Positions 24,861-32,899 of a DNA stretch of 64,000 nucleotides are shown here, piece by piece. The stretch lies in assembly GCA_963705285.1 (NCBI GenBank), contig OY970066.1, positions 4,712,001 through 4,776,000 of the forward strand, read 5' to 3'. The notes under the pieces are model-generated. The model searched no databases and was not told where the DNA came from. It saw only the letters and a list, made by a program, of their open reading frames with translations. Made by a program: the position numbers and the translations under genes. Each line of letters opens with the position of its first letter. Position 1 is the first letter of the stretch. The DNA is from JACMLD01 sp963705285. Lineage in GTDB: Bacteria > Bacteroidota > Bacteroidia > Chitinophagales > Chitinophagaceae.

Positions 24861-27284
24861 ATGATAAAGAATTATTTCAAAATTGCATGGAGAAGCCTGC
24901 TGAAACACAAGGGATATACTGCCATTAATATTGCCGGCCTTAGTACGGGTATTGCGGCTTGTTTGCTCATCTACCTGGTGGTTACTTATGAATTGGGTTA
25001 TGATACCTTTCAACAAAACTATCACCGCATTTACCGCATTGTAACCTCTTCTACCAATAAAGACGGCAGCGAAGCACACAACCCCGGTATACCCGTACCG
25101 GCGCTGGAGGCATTGAAAACAGATTTTCCCCAATTGGAAAAGATTGTGCCTATACATTCTTCTTACGGCAGCCAGGTAATTGTACTGGGTAACAACCCCG
25201 GCGCCGACCCCGCAGCCAGTAAAAAATTTATTGAAGACAACGGCGTGGTATTTACACAGCCGGATTATTTTTCTATGTTCAATGCCACCTGGTTACAGGG
25301 CAACCATCAATCACTGGCTGCGCCCGGCACAGTGGTGCTCGATAAAACCACTGCTATAAAATATTTTGGGGATTGGAAAAACGCTACGGGACAGTTTCTG
25401 AAACTAGACAATACTGTATTGCTAAAAGTGGGCGGCGTAATAGAAGACGCGCGACCCAATTCTGATTTCCCCATTAAAATATTCATTGCCTTTGAAACTG
25501 TAAAAGCGTATGGTGATAAATACAATTACAATCCTGAATGGGGCAGTCTCAGCAGCAGCTTCCAGGTATATGTATTGTTGCCAAAAAATGTAAACCCGGC
25601 AAACATACAATCGCAGTTGAAAGGGTTTGTAAAAAAACACCACAGCCCAGACAGCCGCCGGGAGCATATTCTGCAGCCATTGAGTCAAATGCATTTTGAT
25701 TACCGCTATGGATCATTGGGCGATCACAGCACCAGTAAAACAATTTTGTGGACGCTGGCGCTGATTGGCGTGCTGATCATCATCATGGCATCTATCAATT
25801 TTATTAATCTTTCTACCGCACAGGCCATTGGCCGCAGCCGCGAAGTTGGTATACGCAAAGTGCTGGGCAGTACGCGTTCGCAATTGATTGGGCAGGTAAT
25901 AGGCGAAACTTTTTTGCTGGTACTGTTTTCAATTGTGCTGGCGGTGGTAATGGCCAAACTGGCGCTTCCTTATTTATCGCATGTAGCAAACGTACCAGCG
26001 AGTATCAGCCTGTTAACTGGCAGCAGCATTTTATTTCTGCTGGCTACGCTGGTATTGGTAACGGTTTTATCTGGCATCTATCCTGCCATGGTGGTTTCTG
26101 GATTTACCCCTGTGCTCGCATTAAAAAGTAAAATCAATGCGGCCAGCATCGGCGGCATTTCTTTACGCAGAATTTTAGTGGTAACGCAGTTCAGCATTTC
26201 GCAGGTATTGATCATCGGCACTATTGTGGCGGTAAGCCAAATGAATTTTGTGCGCAACGCCGATCTGGGTTTTAACAAAGAAGCCATACTCGTAGTTCCC
26301 TGTTACAATGACAGCGCCCTGCTGGCACGTATGAAACCGCTTAAAGCAGAACTTCTCAAAAACCCTGATGTGATTAGTGTTTCTATGGCAAGCGATGTGC
26401 CTTCTTCCGATAACAATTGGGCGAGCAATTTTTATTTTAACAACAGCGGCAAAGATGTTGACTTTCCATCTTTCTTAAAATACGGAGATGAAGACTATTT
26501 CAAAACCTATGGCTTGCAGTTACTGGCCGGCAGAGGTTTCAATGCCAGCGATACCATGCGCGAACTGGTGGTGAATGAAACGCTCATGAAAAAACTGGGT
26601 ATAACAGATGCAGAAAAAATGATTGGTAAAACCATCCGTATTGGTGGCGGCCGCTGGTTGCCTGTAACGGGTGTGGTAAAAGATTTTAAAACCAACTCGC
26701 TGCGCGAAGAAGTAAAACCAACTACCATTGCAGAATTACAAAGCAATTATTATACGACCGGTATCAAAATACGGACGGCAGATATTGCACGTACCACCGC
26801 GGCTATTCAAAAATTATGGCAGGCTACCTATCCTGAGTATGCGTATGAAGGCCGGTTTATGGACGAAAGCATCGAACGGTTTTACCGGCAGGAAAACCAG
26901 CTGTCGCTGTTGTATAAAATTTTTGCAGGTATCGCCATTTTCATTTCCTGCCTGGGCCTTTATGGACTGGTATCTTACATGGCGGTACAGAAAACAAAAG
27001 AAGTAGGCATTCGCAAAGTATTGGGCGCTACTACCGGCAATATTGTGGTGATGTTTTCAAAAGAATTTACCTGGCTGATAGCCATCGCCTTTATTATTGC
27101 TGTGCCGGTGGCATGGTACCTCATGAATGGATGGCTGCAGAATTTTGTATACCGCATTCATATGGGATGGGGCGTATTCTTACTGGCCATTGCTGCATCT
27201 TTGGTCATTGCATGGATAACGGTAGGCTACCGGGCGGTAAGGGCCGCGCTGGCAAACCCGGTTACCTCGCTTCGCTCTGAATAA
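24861..27284 (+). CDS. MacB/FtsX-type ABC permease, copy 10
   Basis: The protein has 807 residues from ATG 24861 (MIKNYFKIAWRSLLKHKGYT). An in-frame TTG at 24852 would add three residues that do not fit the family. FtsX core 1 near residue 310 reads SINFINLSTAQAIGRSREVG. Its SGIYPAMVVSGFTP linker and the VQKTKEVGIRKVLGAT core 2 (near residue 710) pair it with copy 1. It ends NPVTSLRSE. Its own upstream region (LytTR-like dyad and TATATTTG) may give separate control. Confidence 0.95.
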   Translation: MIKNYFKIAWRSLLKHKGYTAINIAGLSTGIAACLLIYLVVTYELGYDTFQQNYHRIYRIVTSSTNKDGSEAHNPGIPVPALEALKTDFPQLEKIVPIHSSYGSQVIVLGNNPGADPAASKKFIEDNGVVFTQPDYFSMFNATWLQGNHQSLAAPGTVVLDKTTAIKYFGDWKNATGQFLKLDNTVLLKVGGVIEDARPNSDFPIKIFIAFETVKAYGDKYNYNPEWGSLSSSFQVYVLLPKNVNPANIQSQLKGFVKKHHSPDSRREHILQPLSQMHFDYRYGSLGDHSTSKTILWTLALIGVLIIIMASINFINLSTAQAIGRSREVGIRKVLGSTRSQLIGQVIGETFLLVLFSIVLAVVMAKLALPYLSHVANVPASISLLTGSSILFLLATLVLVTVLSGIYPAMVVSGFTPVLALKSKINAASIGGISLRRILVVTQFSISQVLIIGTIVAVSQMNFVRNADLGFNKEAILVVPCYNDSALLARMKPLKAELLKNPDVISVSMASDVPSSDNNWASNFYFNNSGKDVDFPSFLKYGDEDYFKTYGLQLLAGRGFNASDTMRELVVNETLMKKLGITDAEKMIGKTIRIGGGRWLPVTGVVKDFKTNSLREEVKPTTIAELQSNYYTTGIKIRTADIARTTAAIQKLWQATYPEYAYEGRFMDESIERFYRQENQLSLLYKIFAGIAIFISCLGLYGLVSYMAVQKTKEVGIRKVLGATTGNIVVMFSKEFTWLIAIAFIIAVPVAWYLMNGWLQNFVYRIHMGWGVFLLAIAASLVIAWITVGYRAVRAALANPVTSLRSE

Positions 27285-27300
27285 TATGCTAATGTGAAAA

Positions 27301-27360
27301 AGTCGCAACGCGTTTATGGACCGCAGATTTTGATGATGTTGATGATAAAGGATGATTGAA
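27301..27360 (+). repeat. R1 intergenic repeat, copy 7 (no terminal hairpin)
   Basis: GTCGCAACGCGTTTATGGAC through TTTGATGATGTTGATGAT matches the R1 5' part. An R2 element replaces the GGGCTGGG hairpin. Confidence 0.65.
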
Positions 27361-27366
27361 TATACA

Positions 27367-27440
27367 GGAACCCCTGAAAGCCTGCCTGCCCGTAGGCAGG
27401 GGCGCAAGATAATAGCGAGGGGTGCAACCCCTCGCATGAA
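27367..27440 (+). repeat. R2 intergenic repeat
   Basis: CCCTGAAAGCCTGCCTGCC with partner GTAGGCAGGGGC forms a first imperfect hairpin. A second is a perfect 9-bp stem with a 3-nt loop at 27415-27435. Confidence 0.7.
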
Positions 27441-27504
27441 ATGCAGGTTCGGAAGGGGCCAAACGCAAATCTTCAATGCATCCAACTCATAAGAAACAAC
27501 CGAC

Positions 27505-27543
27505 CCACAACACTCAACACACAACACTTAACACTCAACACAG
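27505..27543 (+). repeat. Degenerate CAACACTCAACAC short repeats
   Basis: Four variants of CAACACT(C/T)AACAC lie immediately before the dyad operator candidate. Confidence 0.65.
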
Positions 27544-27546
27544 CCT

Positions 27547-27564
27547 GTGTCCGTATCCGCACAC
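27547..27564. promoter_or_regulatory. Dyad operator candidate before permease 11
   Basis: GTGTCCGTATCCGCACAC is symmetric (GTGT-C-CG-N4-CG-C-ACAC) and nearly the same as 30401-30418. Its centre lies ~82 bp upstream of the GG of the sigma-54-like element at 27636. Confidence 0.55.
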
Positions 27565-27635
27565 CGCCTGTTCACTTTTGCTACAAAGCTGCCGCCAAAA
27601 TTTTCTTACTCCTTGCAATTCAGTAATTTGAGTGC

Positions 27636-27650
27636 TGGCACGGCAGTTGA
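27636..27650 (+). promoter_or_regulatory. Sigma-54-like -24/-12 element before permease 11
   Basis: TGGCACGGCAGTTGA matches TGGCAC-N5-TTG in content and spacing, with A instead of the usual C after TTG. It lies 36 bp upstream of ATG 27686 and supports that start over the upstream in-frame ATG at 27632, which precedes the promoter. Confidence 0.45.
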
Positions 27651-27685
27651 CCTTATCAACTACAGCCATTCTAAAGCTGAATAAC

Positions 27686-30082
27686 ATGATCAAAAACTAT
27701 TTTATTGTTGCCTTCCGCAATCTTAAAAGAAATAAAACTTTCTCCTTTATCAATATTGGTGGGCTGGCCATTGGACTGGCGGCCTGCTGGATGATTACCT
27801 TGTACGTAGCCAATGAAATGAGCTATGATAATTACCACGCAAAGGCCGGCCGTATTTACCGTATTGCGCAACATGCCACCTGGAACGGCGGCTCTTTTGA
27901 TTTTGCGGTTACGCCCCCACCCATGGCGCTTGCATTAAAGAATGAATACCCCGAAATTGAACAGACCGTTCGGCTGGATGGCGAAGGCGGGGGTACCATT
28001 GTTTACAACGAACAACGACTACAGGTGGGCGATATGCTTTTTGCCGACAGCAGTATTTTTAACGTATTTACCTATCACTTTTTATATGGCGATGCCGGTA
28101 CAGCGCTAAACCGCCCGCAAAGTATTGTACTCACTAAAACGCTGGCTACAAAAATATTTGGCGACGCATCGCTGGCTCTAAACAAAACGCTGGTGCTGGG
28201 TACCAATTATACCAATATGGTTACCGGCGTAATTGAAGATGTACCTGCCAACTCGCATTTTACATTTAGCGCTTTGCGTTCTATGCCGCCGGAGATGACT
28301 GCTGCTTCATGGCAAAATGCTTCCCTTTATACCTATATCCTGCTAAAGGAAAATGCCAGTGTAAAAAATTTCACCGCCAAACTGCCTGCATTCTATAATA
28401 AATACATAAAGTCATCTATGGGCGACGATGTTGCTTACCGGATGGAGCTGCAGCCGGTACAATCCATTCACCTGCATTCAAACCTGGGTTATGAAATGGG
28501 CACCAACGGCAACATCAGTTATGTAACTATTTTTTCGCTGGTAGCTATATTGATTCTCATTATCGCTTCCATCAACTATATGAACCTGTCAACAGCAAGG
28601 TCTTCTTTGCGTGTAAAAGAAATTGGTGTGCGCAAGGTTAATGGTTCGCGCAGGTGGCAACTGGTGGTAATGTTCCTCGCTGAATCTGTATTAATTACCA
28701 GCCTGGCGTCTGTACTGGCTATTGGCATTGTAAACCTGTTGCTGCCATGGTTCCAGCAGTTTGTAGGCAAAGAGCTCAGCCTATGGCAGTTTGGCGGATG
28801 GCAAACCGTGGCGTTGTTAGCGGCTTTTTCATTGCTGGCAGGATGCCTGAGCGGCATCTACCCTGCGTTGTTTTTATCGGGTTTCAAACTCATTCCATCG
28901 TTAAAGGGACAAACGGGTAACCACTCCGGCAACCTGTTGTTCCGCCAGTCGCTGGTGGTGTTTCAGTTTGTCATCACCATTGCCATGATTGGCGGGTCAT
29001 TCATCATCTGGAAGCAACTGCAGTATGTGCGCACGCGCGATTTGGGTTTTAACAAAGACCAGGTAATTACGTTTCATCTTAACCGTGAGATGCGCAAACA
29101 GATTCCGGCCATTAAAGAGCAACTGCTCCAAAACCCTTTGATTGAAAGTGTTGCATCGGCCAGCAACCCCATCGGCAATAACAATATCGGCGGCCGCGAT
29201 TATAAATTTGAATTCAATGGCAGCATCAGCAACAAATCTAAAATTGCCAACCAGTTTATGATTGATGAAGATTTCATTCCGGCGCTGCAGATTACACTGG
29301 TGGCGGGCAGAAACTTTATGCAAAGCATGCCCAGCGACAAGGACAGGATGGTGATTGTAAATGAAACACTGGCAAAGGATGCCGGCTGGAAAGACCCCGC
29401 CGGCAAAAGAATACAATTGGGTGAAGACTCATTGGGCAAGCCGTTGATGTACCAGGTAGCGGGTGTAGTAAAAGATTTCAATATTTACTCGCTGCAGCAC
29501 AAAATAGAACCACTGATAATGCAGCTGCCTGCAGAAACAAACGACAAGGACAACTTGTATGTACGATTAGGAAAATCAAATATAAAAGCAGGGTTGGCCT
29601 ATGTTAATTCCATCTATAAGAAATATGATCCAGCCAATCCGTTTGAATACACTTTCCTCGATCAGAATTTTGCAAAAAAATATGAAGCCGAGAAAATGCA
29701 GGGCAACCTGTTGTTGATTTTTACCGTGCTGGCCATTGTGATTGCATGCCTGGGTTTGTTTGGCCTGGTAACGTTTACGGCAGAACAAAGAAGAAAAGAA
29801 ATTGGCATCCGCAAAGTATTAGGCAGCAGTATTGCCGGCATTGTGGCGCTGCTGGCAAAAGATCTGCTGAAGCTGGTACTGATAGCCATCGTAATTGCAA
29901 CCCCTTTGTGTTGGATGGCGATGAACAGCTGGTTACAGGGCTTTGCTTATCGCACCAATATTGCATGGTGGATATTTGCTTCTGCAGGTTTGCTGGCGGT
30001 ATTGATCGCATTTATTACCGTAAGCGTCAAAGCAATCAAAGCGGCACTGGCCAACCCGGTTGTCTCATTGCGATCTGAGTAA
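27686..30082 (+). CDS. MacB/FtsX-type ABC permease, copy 11
   Basis: The protein has 798 residues from ATG 27686 (MIKNYFIVAFRNLKRNKTFS). The frame is open to 27632, but the extra 18 residues overlap the promoter-like element and do not match the family. FtsX core 1 near residue 294 reads SINYMNLSTARSSLRVKEIG. Core 2 near residue 700 reads EQRRKEIGIRKVLGSS. It ends NPVVSLRSE. It is the last permease, 466 bp before the ATPase gene, with its own promoter candidate. Confidence 0.95.
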   Translation: MIKNYFIVAFRNLKRNKTFSFINIGGLAIGLAACWMITLYVANEMSYDNYHAKAGRIYRIAQHATWNGGSFDFAVTPPPMALALKNEYPEIEQTVRLDGEGGGTIVYNEQRLQVGDMLFADSSIFNVFTYHFLYGDAGTALNRPQSIVLTKTLATKIFGDASLALNKTLVLGTNYTNMVTGVIEDVPANSHFTFSALRSMPPEMTAASWQNASLYTYILLKENASVKNFTAKLPAFYNKYIKSSMGDDVAYRMELQPVQSIHLHSNLGYEMGTNGNISYVTIFSLVAILILIIASINYMNLSTARSSLRVKEIGVRKVNGSRRWQLVVMFLAESVLITSLASVLAIGIVNLLLPWFQQFVGKELSLWQFGGWQTVALLAAFSLLAGCLSGIYPALFLSGFKLIPSLKGQTGNHSGNLLFRQSLVVFQFVITIAMIGGSFIIWKQLQYVRTRDLGFNKDQVITFHLNREMRKQIPAIKEQLLQNPLIESVASASNPIGNNNIGGRDYKFEFNGSISNKSKIANQFMIDEDFIPALQITLVAGRNFMQSMPSDKDRMVIVNETLAKDAGWKDPAGKRIQLGEDSLGKPLMYQVAGVVKDFNIYSLQHKIEPLIMQLPAETNDKDNLYVRLGKSNIKAGLAYVNSIYKKYDPANPFEYTFLDQNFAKKYEAEKMQGNLLLIFTVLAIVIACLGLFGLVTFTAEQRRKEIGIRKVLGSSIAGIVALLAKDLLKLVLIAIVIATPLCWMAMNSWLQGFAYRTNIAWWIFASAGLLAVLIAFITVSVKAIKAALANPVVSLRSE

Positions 30083-30107
30083 ATGTGGAAATGTGATGAA
30101 TGTGTAA

Positions 30108-30129
30108 ACCTGCCTACCGGCAGGCAGGT
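30108..30129. repeat. 22-bp palindrome, one mismatch
   Basis: ACCTGCCTAC replaces ACCTGCCTGC in the left arm, and the right arm is unchanged. Confidence 0.85.
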
Positions 30130-30190
30130 GCCGCAACGCGGTTTTATAGAACACAGATTTTTCATGATTGTGATGATCAATAATGATTGA
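30129..30190 (+). repeat. R1 intergenic repeat, copy 8 (no terminal hairpin)
   Basis: GCCGCAACGCGGTTTTATAG through CATGATTGTGATGAT matches the R1 5' part. As after permease 10, it runs into R2. Confidence 0.6.
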
Positions 30191-30198
30191 ATGCGCGA

Positions 30199-30270
30199 CA
30201 AGCCCTGAAAGCCTGCCTGCCGGTAGGCAGGGGCGTAAACTAATAGCGAAGGTGCAACTCCTCGTATTGA
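30199..30270 (+). repeat. R2 intergenic repeat
   Basis: AAGCCCTGAAAGCCTGCCTG with partner GTAGGCAGGGGC is followed by a decayed AGCGAAGGTGCAACTCCTCG hairpin. Confidence 0.65.
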
Positions 30271-30400
30271 AGACAGCGTATTACACAAGCAACCATATTT
30301 CGTAGTCAATCTTTTCGACAACCGCAGCATTCCCCCTTTCGGGGGCTAGGGGGCTAGGTGGTTAGGGCGTCGGTGGTTACGTACGGAATCGTACATAAAA

Positions 30401-30418
30401 GTGTCCGTTTTCGTACAC
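30401..30418. promoter_or_regulatory. Dyad operator candidate before the ABC ATPase
   Basis: GTGTCCGTTTTCGTACAC is symmetric and shares 15 of 18 bases with the site before permease 11. A second related site (TACGGAATCGTACA, about 30382-30395) lies just upstream and resembles the site before permease 5. The centre is ~61 bp upstream of the GG at 30470. Confidence 0.55.
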
Positions 30419-30468
30419 CCTACCGGACAGTTTGGCCTCAAACCCTTTACTGGCAAAGGTTTGATAGT

Positions 30469-30483
30469 TGGCACAGCAGTTGA
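30469..30483 (+). promoter_or_regulatory. Sigma-54-like -24/-12 element before the ABC ATPase
   Basis: TGGCACAGCAGTTGA has the same form and spacing as 27636-27650 and lies 66 bp upstream of the ATPase ATG. Confidence 0.45.
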
Positions 30484-30548
30484 AAAACAAGGGCGGCAGG
30501 CCGTATTTTAGTATGCAGGCAGAAGAATAAACAGGAAAAAATCTCATT

Positions 30549-31211
30549 ATGATTGAACTAAAACATATCTCACGGTGGGTTTCGGTAGGCGGAGCGAGAA
30601 CTTTTTTGCTGAAAGACATCAACCTTACCATTAAAGAAGGCGAATTTGTTTCCATTATGGGCCCATCTGGCAGCGGTAAATCTACACTGCTTAATGTAAT
30701 TGGCATGTTGGATGATGCAGACGAAGGTGAATACATTTTCATGCATGAGGCAGTACACAAGCTGCGCGAAAAAGCCAAATCTGCCCTGTACAAACAATAC
30801 ATCGGGTTTGTGTTTCAGGCCTATCACCTGATTGATGAACTGACCGTTTACGAAAACATTGAAACACCACTTATTTACCAGGATATCAAGTCGTCTGAAC
30901 GCAAAGCCATGGTGGCCGATATGCTGGACAGATTCAGCATCGTGGGCAAGAAAGATTTGTTTCCCACACAGCTGTCGGGCGGGCAGCAACAGCTGGTGGG
31001 TATTGCCAGGGCATTAATAGCCAAACCCAAATTGCTGTTGGCCGATGAGCCTACCGGCAATCTTAACTCGCGCCAGGGAGAAGAAATTATGGAGCTTTTC
31101 AAAGAACTCAATAAAGAAGGGGTTACCATTATCCAGGTAACGCATTCTGAAAAGAATGCAAGCTACGGTACGCATGTAATCAACCTGCTGGATGGCAGGA
31201 TAGATAGCTAA
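30549..31211 (+). CDS. MacB/LolD-type ABC transporter ATPase
   Basis: This 220-residue nucleotide-binding protein presumably energises the permeases of the array from the cytoplasmic face. The Walker A motif is GPSGSGKST near residue 38. The Q-loop is FVFQAYHL near residue 91. The signature LSGGQQQLVGIARAL lies near residue 142, Walker B is LLLADEPTGNL near residue 163, and the switch histidine is in THSE near residue 197. The signature has QQLVG where LolD/MacB proteins usually have QQRVA, a small deviation next to LSGGQ. It is a free-standing ATPase of normal size for the LolD/MacB class and the only ATPase gene in the window. It has its own dyad and sigma-54-like element and is followed after ~115 bp by the outer-membrane protein gene. 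Confidence 0.95.
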   Translation: MIELKHISRWVSVGGARTFLLKDINLTIKEGEFVSIMGPSGSGKSTLLNVIGMLDDADEGEYIFMHEAVHKLREKAKSALYKQYIGFVFQAYHLIDELTVYENIETPLIYQDIKSSERKAMVADMLDRFSIVGKKDLFPTQLSGGQQQLVGIARALIAKPKLLLADEPTGNLNSRQGEEIMELFKELNKEGVTIIQVTHSEKNASYGTHVINLLDGRIDS

Positions 31212-31325
31212 CCAAAAAAGTGAGTGTCTATAACTTCACAAAAACAACTATTACATTGACAATTCGATAAAAAGGCTAACAGCTTACTGCTACTAGCTAA
31301 TGGCTTTTAAAAGATGTACAGAAAT

Positions 31326-32654
31326 ATGAAGAAATTATTTTTTTTGGGTGGATGGGTGCTACTAACTGTTAGCGTATTTGCGCAGGATAGCGTTCTTTCG
31401 CTAAGGCGCACAGTAGAAATAGCCATTGCCAATAATGCTACTGTAAAACAATCAGAATTTCAGATGGAGGCTGCTGGCGTAAACCTTAACCAGAGCAAAG
31501 GTAATTTTATACCACAGCTCAACGGAACCATCAACCATAACCTGAACTCAGGCCGCAGCATCAATACCGCTAACAACAGTTATATCAATTCTTCATTAAC
31601 AACGGCTACTTACAACCTGGCCAGCAGCGCTACATTGTTCAACGGGTTTTACCTGCTCAATAACCTTAAGAGTAATAAATACGCATACGAAGCCAGTAAA
31701 ATGGACTGGCAACAATCTAAAGACAAGCTAACGCTGGATGTAATTCTTGCCTACCTGCAAATGCTTAGCAATACAGATTTGCTGGAACAGGCAAAACGCC
31801 AGGCCGATGTTACCTACCAGCAGGTGGGCAGGCTGGAAATAATGAATAAAGAAGGCGCCATCAAGCCATCAGATTTGACTGATCTTAAAGGACAATATGC
31901 CAACGACCAGCTGGCTTATATAAACGCGCAAAATTCGCTTGACCAATCACGTTATATCCTGGCACAGCTCATGAACGTACCTTTCAACAAAGACCTGCAA
32001 GTGGAGCGCCTTGGCATAGACCAGTTTGATTTGAATTATGGCAACTCGCCAGATAGTATCTATGAGTCGGCCATGCGCCAGCTGGCTATTATAAAAGCAG
32101 CCGACCTTAGAAGCAAAAGCTTTGAAAAACAATTAAAAGCCACCAAGGGAAATCTTTATCCCAGCCTGGGTGTGGGCGCCGGTATCGGCACCAACTTCTC
32201 CAGCCTGGCGCAGGATGCATCTAATAATAAAATACCGTACGACAACCAGTTAAAAAACAACTACGGCACCTATGTAGGAGCCGGCATTAACATTCCCATA
32301 TTGAATAACCTCAGGTTTCGCAACCAGGTAGCGTTGGCCAAAATTGATTACAAAAGTGCCCAGTTTACCGCGCAAACAACAAAAATTCAATTGAAGCAGA
32401 ACATTGAAAAAGACTATTTTAATATGACGACTGCACTTGACCGTTATAAAACGCTCAATGAGCAAGTAGATGCCTATACCGCGTCTTTTCGTGCGGCCGA
32501 TGTACGGTTTACCCAGGGAGTGGGCTCCACGGTAGAATATCTTATTGCTAAAAACAACCTAGACAGGGCCAAGACCAACCAGATTGTGGCCCGTTACGAA
32601 TATTTGCTCCGAATAAAAATTCTTGATTATTACCAGCAACGGCCGTTGTGGTAG
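31326..32654 (+). CDS. TolC-like outer-membrane efflux protein
   Basis: The protein has 442 residues from ATG 31326 (MKKLFFLGGWVLLTVSVFAQ), which gives a clean signal peptide. An ATG 12 bp earlier (31314) is possible. Two OEP-type repeats of long helices and short beta segments are visible: residues ~25-210 (VEIAIANNATVKQSEFQMEAA...) and ~225-440 (ESAMRQLAIIKAADLRSKSF...). This is the layout of a TolC-family trimeric outer-membrane channel. It lies directly after the ATPase, so it probably forms the exit duct for the permease/ATPase pump. A HlyD/MacA-type adaptor, normally required between the two, is not encoded nearby. Confidence 0.92.
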   Translation: MKKLFFLGGWVLLTVSVFAQDSVLSLRRTVEIAIANNATVKQSEFQMEAAGVNLNQSKGNFIPQLNGTINHNLNSGRSINTANNSYINSSLTTATYNLASSATLFNGFYLLNNLKSNKYAYEASKMDWQQSKDKLTLDVILAYLQMLSNTDLLEQAKRQADVTYQQVGRLEIMNKEGAIKPSDLTDLKGQYANDQLAYINAQNSLDQSRYILAQLMNVPFNKDLQVERLGIDQFDLNYGNSPDSIYESAMRQLAIIKAADLRSKSFEKQLKATKGNLYPSLGVGAGIGTNFSSLAQDASNNKIPYDNQLKNNYGTYVGAGINIPILNNLRFRNQVALAKIDYKSAQFTAQTTKIQLKQNIEKDYFNMTTALDRYKTLNEQVDAYTASFRAADVRFTQGVGSTVEYLIAKNNLDRAKTNQIVARYEYLLRIKILDYYQQRPLW

Positions 32655-32750
32655 GGAGATAAATCCAAAAGTTAAAATTCAAAAGTTAAAAATTATCGCG
32701 ACAGGGTGCTCGCGGCGGTCGGCTATGAGGCAGCGGGCGCAGTGTGATGG

Positions 32751-32831
32751 TATGACCGTTGACAGAAGGCTGCGCATACAACCCCGCAAGATATGACCGT
32801 TGACAGAGGGCTGCGCATACAACCCCGCAAG
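32751..32831 (+). repeat. 41-bp tandem duplication
   Basis: TATGACCGTTGACAG...CTGCGCATACAACCCCGCAAG occurs twice, at 32751-32790 and 32792-32831, with a single base difference inside (AAGG against AGGG). Confidence 0.9.
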
Positions 32832-32847
32832 GTTTAAATATGCATAA

Positions 32848-32866
32848 CCCTGGGTGAAACCCAGGG
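32848..32866. terminator. Hairpin between convergent genes
   Basis: CCCTGGGT-GAA-ACCCAGGG forms a perfect 8-bp stem with a 3-nt loop, between the ends of the TolC-like and LytTR genes. No T-run follows on either strand, so it is a possible bidirectional stop or a dispersed repeat. Confidence 0.45.
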
Positions 32867-32899
32867 AACGACGGCAAAAGGCTGAAACCAAAGAAAAAA

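Larger units (their letters stand above)
27285..27685. other. Gap between permeases 10 and 11 (401 bp)
   Basis: It holds an R1 copy without hairpin (27301-27360), R2 with a perfect GCGAGGGGT/ACCCCTCGC hairpin (27415-27435), CAACAC repeats (27505-27543), the dyad operator candidate (27547-27564) and a sigma-54-like element (27636-27650). Confidence 0.65.
30083..30548. other. Gap between permease 11 and the ABC ATPase (466 bp)
   Basis: It holds a one-mismatch copy of the 22-bp palindrome (30108-30129), an R1 copy (30129-30190), R2 (30199-30270), a CCCCCTTTCGGGGGCTAGG G-rich tract near 30331, the dyad operator pair (about 30380-30418) and a sigma-54-like element (30469-30483). Confidence 0.65.
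32655..32899. other. Convergent gap between tolC-like and LytTR genes
   Basis: Both flanking genes end here. It holds short AAAAGTTAAAATTCAAAAGTT repeats (32669-32695), a 41-bp tandem duplication and a strong hairpin. No gene is seen. Confidence 0.6.
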
